Positions 7,795-15,664 of a stretch of 44,662 bases of DNA are shown here, in pieces; within the stretch, counting starts at the first letter, position 1, and each line of letters begins with the position of its first letter. The stretch comes from Deltaproteobacteria bacterium (GTDB taxonomy: Bacteria > Desulfobacterota > Binatia > UBA12015). Made by a program: the position numbers and the translations under genes. The notes beneath the pieces were generated by a model. The model saw nothing but the letters and a program-made list of their open reading frames with translations, did no database searches and was not told the origin of the DNA. The stretch spans positions 1 to 44,662 of the forward strand of contig VGTK01000022.1 of NCBI GenBank assembly GCA_016874715.1, in the 5' to 3' direction.

Positions 7795-9176
7795 CCGAGC
7801 CTTTCCGCACCCACCCCGCCGATCGTCGGCGGATCGGGCAGCAGTCCCGCAGCACGCAGACGCGCGGGCTCGAGAGCCTCGTGTCGCGGCCCGTCGAAGA
7901 CGACCCGACCGTCGCGGAGCAGAACGACGCGTGCGAAACGCGCCGGCAGGGCCGCGAGGTCGTGCGTCGTGATCACCACGGCGAGCGACCGCTCGCGCGC
8001 GGCGCGCTCGAGCGCGCCGAACAGCTGCCACGCCGCCACGGGGTCGAGCCCGCTCGTGGGCTCGTCGCAGAGCAGCAGCCGAGGCGAGCAGGCCAGCACC
8101 GCCGCCAGCGCCGCACGGCGACGCTGGCCGAAGCTGAGGCGCGACAGCGGCTCCTCGGCGAGATCGTCGATGCAGAACTCCGCGAGGATCGCGTGCGCCC
8201 TCCCGGTGGCAGTCCCGTCGTCGATGCCGCGCTGGCGCAGGCCCCAGCGGACGTCCTCGAGGGGCGTTGCCCCGAGGAGCTGATCGTCCGGGTCGTGACA
8301 CACGAAGCCGACCCGCGGATCGGCCCGTCGGGACAGGAGACGCCCCTCGACGACGGCAGCGAAGCGCTCGAGCCGGCCCTCGTCGAGATGCTCGACGCCC
8401 GCCAGAACCTCGAGCATGGTGGTCTTTCCCGAACCGTTGGCACCCGCGACGACGATCCATTCCCCGTCGGCCAGGGAAAGATCGACCTCCGCGAGCCCCC
8501 TGCCGCCGCGACGTGCGCGCGTCGCCCGACGGAGCTCGACGACCGGGGAGCGCACCTCCGGCGCCGGCGGCGACGCGCCGCCGGCGTCGGCCGAGGGTGC
8601 GCCGCGCAGCACCCGAGCCGCGCCGAGCGCGGCACCCCGACACAGGGCGCTCTCGAACGCCGCGGCGAGGATCTGCCCCCAGGCATCGACCTGGAGCCGG
8701 CGTCCTCCGCTGCGAACGACCGCCGCACGATGCTTCCGCTGCAATCCGCCGAGAAGCACCAGCCCGTGCACGACTCCGGTCTCGGCCGACTCCACGACCG
8801 ACGCCGGCACTCCGGACGCGCGCAATGCGTCGCGCAACGCGGGCCAGCTGACGGTGGCCGCGAACCAGACGATCCAGACGGCCGCGCCACACACCCGCAC
8901 GCCCAGAAGCGCGGCCGAGTCACGGCCGCCCGCCCATGCGGCCGAGATCACGAGCACGCCCGTCGAGACGGTCGCGGACGCGATCGCCACGCGCACGCGA
9001 TCGAAGCAAACGCGCTCGCACACGACGAAGACGATCCCGGCCGTTAGAAGAACCCCGGAGGCCACCACGGACGACGACGCATTGAGGAGCAAGGCGATCG
9101 CGAGCATCGCCAGACGAAGCAGCGCCGCGTGCGTGTGCGCACCGCCGAAGACCGAAGCCGCGGCGTCAGCGTGCAC
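7788..9176 (-). CDS. ECF transporter CbiQ-CbiO fusion (transmembrane T plus ATPase)
   Basis: The 462-residue protein fuses the two general parts of an energy-coupling-factor transporter. Residues 1 to about 205 form the membrane T component, starting VHADAAASVFGGAHTHAALL. From about 210 an ABC ATPase follows with Walker A GANGSGKTT (245-253), signature LSFGQRRRAALA, Walker B RLLLCDEPTSGLD and switch His in TTHDLAAL. The GTG at 9176 has GGAGG six bases upstream and overlaps the CbiMN-like gene by 11 bases. Cobalt and nickel systems normally encode CbiQ and CbiO separately. With the upstream CbiMN-like subunit it should import a divalent metal; zinc is inferred from the locus. Confidence 0.88.
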   Translation of the reverse strand: MHADAAASVFGGAHTHAALLRLAMLAIALLLNASSSVVASGVLLTAGIVFVVCERVCFDRVRVAIASATVSTGVLVISAAWAGGRDSAALLGVRVCGAAVWIVWFAATVSWPALRDALRASGVPASVVESAETGVVHGLVLLGGLQRKHRAAVVRSGGRRLQVDAWGQILAAAFESALCRGAALGAARVLRGAPSADAGGASPPAPEVRSPVVELRRATRARRGGRGLAEVDLSLADGEWIVVAGANGSGKTTMLEVLAGVEHLDEGRLERFAAVVEGRLLSRRADPRVGFVCHDPDDQLLGATPLEDVRWGLRQRGIDDGTATGRAHAILAEFCIDDLAEEPLSRLSFGQRRRAALAAVLACSPRLLLCDEPTSGLDPVAAWQLFGALERAARERSLAVVITTHDLAALPARFARVVLLRDGRVVFDGPRHEALEPARLRAAGLLPDPPTIGGVGAERLGC

Positions 9177-10122
9177 GAGGCGCCTCCAGACGGCTCCAGC
9201 CGCGGCCGACCAGGATGCCTGCCACGAAGCTGCCCAGCGAGAAGACGAACAGCGGGACCTCTCCGTCACCGAGATCGAGCACGGGCCGAACCTCGCGCCC
9301 CGCTCTCTCTGCGGCTCGAGCGATGACCACGTCGTCGAGTCCCCGGTAGCGCTCCTCCTCTGCTCGCGCCGGCGAGCCGGCGAGCAGCGCCGCGAAGGGC
9401 GGCACAACGCACGCCAGCACCAGAGCCCGCCCCGGCACGAGCGCCGTGCCGCCGCGGAGGCGCGCGGAGTCGAGCCACGCGGGAACGACGCTCGATCGAC
9501 GCTGCGCGAGGCCACGAACGAGAAACCCGCTCAGGAAACCCTCCAGGGCGGCGAGCGGCAGCTGGACGGGCGCGAATCCCAGGCCGATGAGCGCGAGCCA
9601 CGTCGCGAAGCTCTCCGTTCCGGCGAGCGCCGCCGCGAGGATGACGCTGTCGCCTGCGTAGACGGCGACGTCCCCGAGGAAGCACGCGCCGACGATGGCA
9701 GCGAAGGCCGGTACCCCGAGCCACGTCAGCGCACGCGCGACCAGCACGGCTACCCCCGGACCGATCACGCCGAGCGTGACGACGTTCGCGCCGAGCGTCG
9801 TGAGACCGCCGTGCGCGAAGAACAGCGCCTGAACGAAGAGCACGAGCGCGGTCGGAACGATGACGCGCCGGAGGCCCAGGAGGAGCGCGAGGACGGGCGT
9901 CGCACAGACGTGGGAGGTGGCCCCCGCGACGGGCACCGGAATGGGCAGCAGGGTCATCGCGAACAGCAGGCCGACGGCCATGCCTTCGAGCGAACGCCGG
10001 TCGAGATCCTGCTCCGCGCTGCGGTCCGCGGCCCGAGGCCACCCCCAGAGGAGCGCTGGCGTCGCGACCGCCCACCACAGCAGCGCGTCGCGCGCCGGCA
10101 GCACTCCTTCCGCGATGTGCAT
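9166..10122 (-). CDS. CbiM/NikM-type ECF metal-binding subunit with CbiN-like tail
   Basis: The 318-residue membrane protein begins MHIAEG, where the N-terminal Met-His is the metal-binding start of CbiM/NikM proteins. A further His lies in ATSHVCATPVLALLLG (H71, followed by C73, unusual for the family). About seven membrane segments follow. The C-terminal part (RYRGLDDVVIARA, then SLGSFVAGILVGRGW) resembles CbiN/NikN fused on. The ATG at 10122 has GGGAG ten bases upstream and a promoter at 10165-10194 with a candidate operator. It is the first gene of the long leftward cluster. By family it takes up cobalt or nickel; by context I favour zinc. Confidence 0.85.
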   Translation of the reverse strand: MHIAEGVLPARDALLWWAVATPALLWGWPRAADRSAEQDLDRRSLEGMAVGLLFAMTLLPIPVPVAGATSHVCATPVLALLLGLRRVIVPTALVLFVQALFFAHGGLTTLGANVVTLGVIGPGVAVLVARALTWLGVPAFAAIVGACFLGDVAVYAGDSVILAAALAGTESFATWLALIGLGFAPVQLPLAALEGFLSGFLVRGLAQRRSSVVPAWLDSARLRGGTALVPGRALVLACVVPPFAALLAGSPARAEEERYRGLDDVVIARAAERAGREVRPVLDLGDGEVPLFVFSLGSFVAGILVGRGWSRLEAPRAR

Positions 10123-10164
10123 CTGACTCGAGCTCCCGATCGACCTGCCGCCCAGACTGCTGCC

Positions 10165-10218
10165 TGCATATGGTGTTTGAGATTGTGTTGCAACTATGAC
10201 GTCGACGCGCCTACACTG
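10165..10218. promoter_or_regulatory. Divergent promoters sharing one TTGCAA -35 element
   Basis: The self-complementary TTGCAA at 10189-10194 can serve both strands. Leftward it is followed after 17 bases by TATGCA as -10 for the CbiMN-like gene. Rightward it is followed after 18 bases by TACACT as -10 for the small gene at 10236. Both fits are to the general sigma70 pattern by eye. Confidence 0.5.
10178..10192. promoter_or_regulatory. Weak 7-1-7 operator candidate between divergent promoters
   Basis: TGAGATT-G-TGTTGCA matches the palindrome seen at 3919 in 10 of 14 arm positions, with the right arm in 6 of 7. It overlaps the shared -35 element of the two divergent promoters, which is where a repressor would act. 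The left arm is poor, so this is a tentative site. Confidence 0.4.
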
Positions 10219-10235
10219 CCTCGAAGACCTGACGC

Positions 10236-10532
10236 ATGGATGACCCGTTCTTCATTCGACTCTCGCCGCTGCCTCGCCCGCCGGCGAGGCACCCTCGGCG
10301 CCGGACCGCAGATCCGGCCGTCGCGCACACACTCGACTCGTGGGTCCGCAGCGCGCTGCACGTCCCCCGGGACACGACCGTCGAGCTGTCTGAATGGGTA
10401 TCGATGGACTGTCGGGTCGCGCCGCACACCCTGCACATCCTCGTCGGGACGGGACACGCACGTCGTCTCTTCGTGGTGGAGAAGGCCTCGGAACGCATCG
10501 ACGAGGGCGACATTCGCCTCGCGGTCCGCTGA
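10236..10532 (+). CDS. Small conserved protein, paralog-like partner of the 102-residue protein
   Basis: The 98-residue protein has an arginine/proline-rich start and a core LDSWVRSALHVPRDTTVELSEWVSMD, then TLHILVGTG, RLFVVEKASERIDEGDIRLAV. Aligned by eye with the protein at 7486-7794 it shares the WVR-x2-L helix, the V-x-V/L-x-E strand, a T-x-x-x-L segment and the final acidic helix, but has only one cysteine (DCRVAP) in place of CAEPGC. It is transcribed rightward from the operator region at 10178, opposite the ECF operon. No function is known to me. Neighbour control suggests it belongs to the same response. Confidence 0.6.
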   Translation: MDDPFFIRLSPLPRPPARHPRRRTADPAVAHTLDSWVRSALHVPRDTTVELSEWVSMDCRVAPHTLHILVGTGHARRLFVVEKASERIDEGDIRLAVR

Positions 10533-10611
10533 CACGAGGCATGCACGGGCGCGCACGCGCTCTCGATGCGATGACGCCGCGTGCGAACGCGTGCGCCGTT
10601 CGCGCGGGAGG

Positions 10612-11988
10612 TCACGAACGCGGGGGGTCTCCGGCAAGCCGTGCCGCGAGGGTTTCCTCGAACACGACCGGGCGTCCCTCCGGCGCGCCGACGAGATCAC
10701 CGTCCCGCGCGGCGATGCGGCCGCGAAGAAGCGTCGCCACGGGGAACCCCACGACCTCGAGGCCATGGAAGGGGGTCCATCCACAGGCAGAGCGCATCAT
10801 CGCGTGCGTGAGGCGAACGCGCCGTGTCAGGTCCACGCACGCGAGATCCGCGTCCGCCCCGACGGCGATACGACCCTTTCGGGCCATCGCGTACACTCGC
10901 GCGGGCCCGGTGGCCACGAGGTCCACCAGCCGAGCGAGGGAGAGGCGCCCCTCGTGGACGTGCGTCAACATCACGGGCAGAAGCGTCTGCACGCCGGGCA
11001 TGCCGGAGGGAGAGGTCGGGTACGGGCGCGCCTTCTCCTCGCGCGTGTGGGGGGCGTGGTCGGAGCCGACGACATCGACGAGCCCCGCGCGCAGGGCGCG
11101 CCAGAGCGCCGTGCGGTGGCGCGCATCCCGGATGGGCGGGTTCATCTGCGCCAGCGTGCCGAGGCGCTCGTAGCAGTCGGGTGCCGCGAGCGTCAGGTGC
11201 TGGGGCGTGACCTCGAAGGTGGCGACGTCACGGTGCCGTTCGAGGACCTCCAGCTCCTCGGCGGTCGTCACGTGGAGAACGTGTACCCGCCGACCGAAGC
11301 GCCGAGCGACACGCAGGCACCTCTCGGTCGCGAGCAGGGCGCTGAGCTCGTCGCGCCACACCGGGTGAACGCCGACTCCCGCACCGGGCGCCGCAGCAAA
11401 GTGGCGTCGCTCCACGAGGCGACCTTCGTCCTCGGCATGAACGGCGATGCGCCGTCGACCGTGACGCATCACTTCCGCAAGCGCCGCCTCGTCATCCACG
11501 AGCAGGCTGCCGGTCGAGCTCCCCATGAACAGCTTCACCCCCGAGCAACCGGGCAGTCCCTCGAGGGCACCGAGCGTACTCGCGTTCTCGGGGGTCGCAC
11601 CGACGAAGAACGCGATGTCGGTCCACGCCCGGCCGTGGACCCGCCCGACCTTGTCGGCGAGCGCGTCGGCCGTGGTAGTGGGGGGTACCGTGTTGGGCAT
11701 GTCCAGCACCGTCGTCACGCCCCCGAGAAGAGCCGCCGCGGTCCCCGAGGCGATCGTCTCCTTGTGCTCGAGGCCCGGCTCCCGGAAGTGAACCTGCGTG
11801 TCGATGACGCCGGGCAGCACGTGCAACCCGCGCGCGTCGAATCTCTCCCCGGCGATGCAGCTCCCGAGCGAACCGAGCGCCGCGATCCTCCCATCCCGCA
11901 CGCCCAGGTCGGCCTCGACCGTTCCCCACGGCGTCACGCAGGTGCCTCCGCTCACGACGACATCGAAGGCCGGAGAATCCCGCCTCAC
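10612..11988 (-). CDS. pyrC2: Dihydroorotase-like amidohydrolase with altered metal site
   Basis: The 458-residue protein belongs to the dihydroorotase/allantoinase group, which closes carbamoyl-aspartate to dihydroorotate in pyrimidine synthesis. Seen: the usual HxH is DTQVHFREPG, so the first His is Gln (Q65, H67 kept). The candidate carboxylated lysine K152 (GVKLFMGSS), H184 (AVHAEDE), H239 (VLHVT) and D310 (SDHAPH) are present. The GTG start overlaps the stop of the small gene upstream (GTGA). It closes an operon with dcd and an unknown protein. Known: PyrC paralogs occur in Zur regulons as backups. Inferred: loss of one His may lower metal demand. Activity on dihydroorotate is likely but not certain. 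Confidence 0.85.
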   Translation of the reverse strand: MRRDSPAFDVVVSGGTCVTPWGTVEADLGVRDGRIAALGSLGSCIAGERFDARGLHVLPGVIDTQVHFREPGLEHKETIASGTAAALLGGVTTVLDMPNTVPPTTTADALADKVGRVHGRAWTDIAFFVGATPENASTLGALEGLPGCSGVKLFMGSSTGSLLVDDEAALAEVMRHGRRRIAVHAEDEGRLVERRHFAAAPGAGVGVHPVWRDELSALLATERCLRVARRFGRRVHVLHVTTAEELEVLERHRDVATFEVTPQHLTLAAPDCYERLGTLAQMNPPIRDARHRTALWRALRAGLVDVVGSDHAPHTREEKARPYPTSPSGMPGVQTLLPVMLTHVHEGRLSLARLVDLVATGPARVYAMARKGRIAVGADADLACVDLTRRVRLTHAMMRSACGWTPFHGLEVVGFPVATLLRGRIAARDGDLVGAPEGRPVVFEETLAARLAGDPPRS

Positions 11989-12233
11989 GAGAGAGCTCCC
12001 ACGATCGGCGCCGGACTCGTCGACGTCGAGGCCGTCACCCGCGGTGAGGCGTCATCCTGCTGCCGCTGCGCACGCTCGCCCGACGCAACCGTCGCCTGCG
12101 CGATGCGACCGCGCAGCCGCCCGACGATCGCCTCGAGCTGGCGCGCGCGCGGGAGGCCACCCGAAGAGGCAGCGAGCGTCTGCTCGAGGATCTCGACGAC
12201 CAGCGACGAGTCGGCACGACTGAGCCTCGGCAC
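11985..12233 (-). CDS. Small hypothetical protein (82 residues)
   Basis: The GTG at 12233 begins VPRLSRADSSLVVEILEQTLAA, followed by an Arg-rich helix (LEAIVGRLRGRIAQATVA) and a Ser/Thr/Pro tail. The gene lies in the 265-base gap between the twin-HHxH gene and pyrC2, 20 bases after the former, and its TGA overlaps the pyrC2 GTG by four bases. That spacing is the main support for it being translated. It has no cysteine and no membrane segment. I do not recognise the family. Confidence 0.5.
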   Translation of the reverse strand: MPRLSRADSSLVVEILEQTLAASSGGLPRARQLEAIVGRLRGRIAQATVASGERAQRQQDDASPRVTASTSTSPAPIVGALS

Positions 12234-12253
12234 GCGACCACCCCCCGTCGCGC

Positions 12254-13399
12254 TCAGCGAGCAGCTCCGGAGCAGGCTGCCGCGGCGTCCAGGAACGTCG
12301 CGTCGGCCTCGACCCAGGGAGCGCTCCGATGCTCGAGGAAGAGATGGATCACCTGGGCGATGATCTCGGCGCGCGGCCCGCGTTCGTCGTACGGTCGGTT
12401 GAGTACGACCGAGAAGTAGCCGTTGCGCCGGTACGGGTTGCCGCAGGGGGCGGCCGTGAGGAACCACACCGTGTAGTTCAGCCGCCCGCCCTGACACGGC
12501 GCGGGCTCGGCGGAGAACAGCACGCGCGTGACCGCTGCGATCGACAGATGGCAATGGTGCTGGTCGAACCGTCCGATCTGCCAGGACACGTGCCCGTCGT
12601 GCACGCTGCGCTCCACGCCCGCCAGCATTTCCGTCTGGAACTCCACCAGCGTCCGCTCGCGGTGGATCACGAGCGAGGCTTCACGCAGCCGGAGCGCGCC
12701 CTCGAGCAGCGGCAGCACGGGCGGATCCAGGGGCTCTGCCGGGGCGGCTCGGGCGCCCGCGTTCAGACGCTCCAGGGCGACGTCCCAGGCGGGCTCGTCG
12801 GCGAGATCCGCCGCGACGACGTCCTTCAGGCAGCGCAGGATCGCTGCCCCCTCACCCGACGTGCGGACCTGCGACGCGATCTCGACGCGCATGAGGTCCG
12901 GTCGCTCTGCGACGTGCCGGCGCGCGCGCTCGAAGAAGCGCTGCACCACGTCGCCGTCGAGACCCCCGGCGGGGTACGGATCGAGCAGCATCAGGCTCAT
13001 GCTCGCGCGGTGGGTCGGCGCGCCGCCCGGGCCGGTGACGAGGAGGCGCACCTCGAACGAAGGGCGGAACGCGAAGCACACGCTCGGCACGACGGCGCAC
13101 GCGATCGCGTGGACGCGACCGAGATCCAGGTGCATGTGGTGCTCTCCCCCGGCGACGCGCAGCTCCCGCACGCCGAGGAAGCAGCCCTGGTAGGCGGCGG
13201 GCAGGAGCCGTGCGCGGCGACGCGGTATCAGCTCCACGATCCCGCCGTCCTCCCACGAGCCGCACGCGATGCCCACACGGTCATCGTCGAGCCATTCGCG
13301 CAGCACGCGCTCGAAGAACGCGATGCGCTCCTCGAAGGCCGCGTCCTGGGCGAGCGGGTCGCGCATCGCCGCCGCTTCGACCGTGCCCCGAGCGGTCAT
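12254..13399 (-). CDS. Unrecognised 381-residue protein with duplicated HHxH domains
   Basis: The ATG at 13399 overlaps the dcd stop (ATGA). The sequence seems to contain two related halves: [11 protein letters not shown] at 86-96, then [13 protein letters not shown] and [11 protein letters not shown]; and [11 protein letters not shown] at 280-290, then [13 protein letters not shown] and [11 protein letters not shown]. Each half has a HHxH motif followed by beta-strand-like segments. There is no signal peptide or membrane segment. The two HHxH motifs (87-90, 281-284) look like metal or cofactor ligands. It is encoded between dCTP deaminase and a dihydroorotase paralog, so a link to pyrimidine supply or metal storage is possible. 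I do not recognise the family and assign no function. Confidence 0.8.
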   Translation of the reverse strand: MTARGTVEAAAMRDPLAQDAAFEERIAFFERVLREWLDDDRVGIACGSWEDGGIVELIPRRRARLLPAAYQGCFLGVRELRVAGGEHHMHLDLGRVHAIACAVVPSVCFAFRPSFEVRLLVTGPGGAPTHRASMSLMLLDPYPAGGLDGDVVQRFFERARRHVAERPDLMRVEIASQVRTSGEGAAILRCLKDVVAADLADEPAWDVALERLNAGARAAPAEPLDPPVLPLLEGALRLREASLVIHRERTLVEFQTEMLAGVERSVHDGHVSWQIGRFDQHHCHLSIAAVTRVLFSAEPAPCQGGRLNYTVWFLTAAPCGNPYRRNGYFSVVLNRPYDERGPRAEIIAQVIHLFLEHRSAPWVEADATFLDAAAACSGAAR

Positions 13400-13947
13400 C
13401 GACGCGCACCCGTCGCCACGGCACCCGTCCGCTGCACCCGCTCGAGGCGACTCGTCCACGGCGCGTCCTGGCCGCTGTACTTGCTTCCCCGCTCCGGGCC
13501 GTACGGTCGCTCGACGGAACTCGTCAGCGTGTGGAACACGATCTGGCACACGCGCATCCCCGGCTGCAGCACCGCCGGTCGTGATCCGAGGTTGGCGAGC
13601 TCCAGCGTGATGACGCCCTCGAAGCCGGGATCGACGAAGCCCGCTGTCGCGTGGACCAGGACGGCGAGGCGGCCGACGCTGCTTCGTCCGTCGACACGGG
13701 CGACGAGATCGTGCGGAACGCGCACGCGCTCCACGGTCGCTCCCAGCGCGAAGCCCCCCGGCGCCAGAACGAAGGCCTCACCAGCCCCGACGTCGTGCGC
13801 GACGTCGCCATCGATCGACAGGAAGCGGTCACCGAGGCGCAGGTCGATGCTCGCTGGCTGGATCTGCACCTCGGGGTCGTCGAGCGGCTCGACCACGATC
13901 GATCCCCTCGCGAGCCGTCTCTTCAAGTCGCGGTCCGATAGAATCAT
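13396..13947 (-). CDS. dcd: dCTP deaminase
   Basis: The 183-residue protein matches bacterial Dcd, which converts dCTP to dUTP on the route to dTTP. Key stretches are [56 protein letters not shown], where the Glu is the expected catalytic residue, and the C-terminal [12 protein letters not shown]. The family uses no zinc, unlike the dCMP and cytidine deaminases. The ATG at 13947 has GGAG eight bases upstream. It is the first gene of the leftward operon. A 13-of-14 copy of the palindromic operator lies about 80 bases upstream at 14026-14040. A zinc-free dUTP route fits the locus; main versus backup status cannot be told here. Confidence 0.93.
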   Translation of the reverse strand: MILSDRDLKRRLARGSIVVEPLDDPEVQIQPASIDLRLGDRFLSIDGDVAHDVGAGEAFVLAPGGFALGATVERVRVPHDLVARVDGRSSVGRLAVLVHATAGFVDPGFEGVITLELANLGSRPAVLQPGMRVCQIVFHTLTSSVERPYGPERGSKYSGQDAPWTSRLERVQRTGAVATGARR

Positions 13948-14025
13948 CCTCGGCACTCCGCTTCGGGCCGCCGGTGCGCCCCCCCCCACTCGATCGCTCA
14001 CGTCCTACCCGCTAGCCGCTCCTAT

Positions 14026-14040
14026 TGCAACTCAGTTGCG
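14026..14040. promoter_or_regulatory. Near-perfect 7-1-7 operator upstream of dcd
   Basis: TGCAACT-C-AGTTGCG differs from the perfect palindrome at 3919 in one arm base. It lies in the 149-base region between the divergent dcd and zigA-like genes, on the dcd side. A second, weaker copy at 14070-14084 serves the other gene. Confidence 0.68.
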
Positions 14041-14059
14041 TTTATTTCCCTGCCGCGCC

Positions 14060-14088
14060 TTGACCCTATCGCAACCCCGTTGCATATA
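14060..14088 (+). promoter_or_regulatory. Promoter of the zigA-like gene, probably leaderless
   Basis: TTGACC at 14060-14065, a 17-base spacer and CATATA at 14083-14088 fit a sigma70 promoter. The expected transcript start falls at or next to the ATG at 14097, and no ribosome site is visible, so the mRNA may begin at its start codon. Confidence 0.6.
14070..14084. promoter_or_regulatory. Operator candidate inside the zigA-like promoter
   Basis: CGCAACC-C-CGTTGCA matches 11 of 14 arm positions of the palindrome at 3919. It fills the spacer between the -35 and -10 elements at 14060-14088, so a bound repressor would block polymerase directly. Confidence 0.58.
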
Positions 14089-14096
14089 TGCCAGCC

Positions 14097-15344
<1,248 letters not shown>

Positions 15345-15346
15345 GC

Positions 15347-15607
15347 ATGGCGCGACGTTGCATGATCACGGGGCGCGGCCCGAACACCGCGAATGCCGTT
15401 TCGCACTCCAACCGTCGCGTCAAGCGACGCCAGCTGCCCAACCTGCAGTGGAAGCGCATCTGGGTTCCCAGCGAGCAGCGCTTCGTCCGGCTTCGCGTCA
15501 GCACCTCGGCTCTCCGGCTCATCGACAAGCTCGGCGTCGAGCGCGTGCTGCGCGACCTCGCGCCCACGGGGGCGCGGTCGCGGCGCGCGACGCGTCTCCC
15601 TCGATAG
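15347..15607 (+). CDS. rpmB2: Ribosomal protein L28 paralog lacking zinc-binding Cys pairs
   Basis: The 86-residue protein is bL28: MARRCMITGRGPNTANAVSHSN, then KRRQLPNLQWKRIWV and RFVRLRVSTSALRLIDK. Only one cysteine is present (C5), so the two Cys pairs of zinc-binding L28 are missing and it is the C-minus form. The ATG at 15347 is six bases after a GGGAGG site. An ATG at 15341 overlaps the stop of the zigA-like gene but is too close to that site. Co-transcription with a zinc chaperone supports a zinc-sparing role. Its stop codon lies in a 21-bp direct duplication. Confidence 0.92.
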   Translation: MARRCMITGRGPNTANAVSHSNRRVKRRQLPNLQWKRIWVPSEQRFVRLRVSTSALRLIDKLGVERVLRDLAPTGARSRRATRLPR

Positions 15608-15643
15608 GGCACCGCCGTCGAGCGATAGGGCACCGCCCTCGAG
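15602..15643. repeat. 21-bp tandem duplication across the L28 stop codon
   Basis: Two adjacent copies (15602-15622, 15623-15643) share 20 of 21 bases, each starting CGATAGGGCACCGCC. The first contains the L28 stop TAG. The duplication lies between convergent genes, and GGGC-ACC-GCCC inside the second copy could form a short hairpin. Confidence 0.85.
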
Positions 15644-15664
15644 ATCACGTCTCGCAGATCGCCC

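Noticed and set aside
10123..10235. Cobalamin or nickel riboswitch before the CbiMN-like gene
   Set aside because: The leader is only about 40 bases, too short for a riboswitch, and no conserved B12-box was seen.
8416..12363. A 1315-codon open frame on the plus strand
   Set aside because: It is antisense to the CbiQ-CbiO, CbiMN-like and pyrC2 genes, has no recognisable motif, and shows the Arg/Ala/Pro bias of shadow frames in GC-rich DNA.
13400..13549. Longer start for the twin-HHxH protein
   Set aside because: The extra 50 codons run inside dcd in another frame and are Arg/Gly/Ala-rich, whereas the ATG at 13399 overlaps the dcd stop in the usual way.
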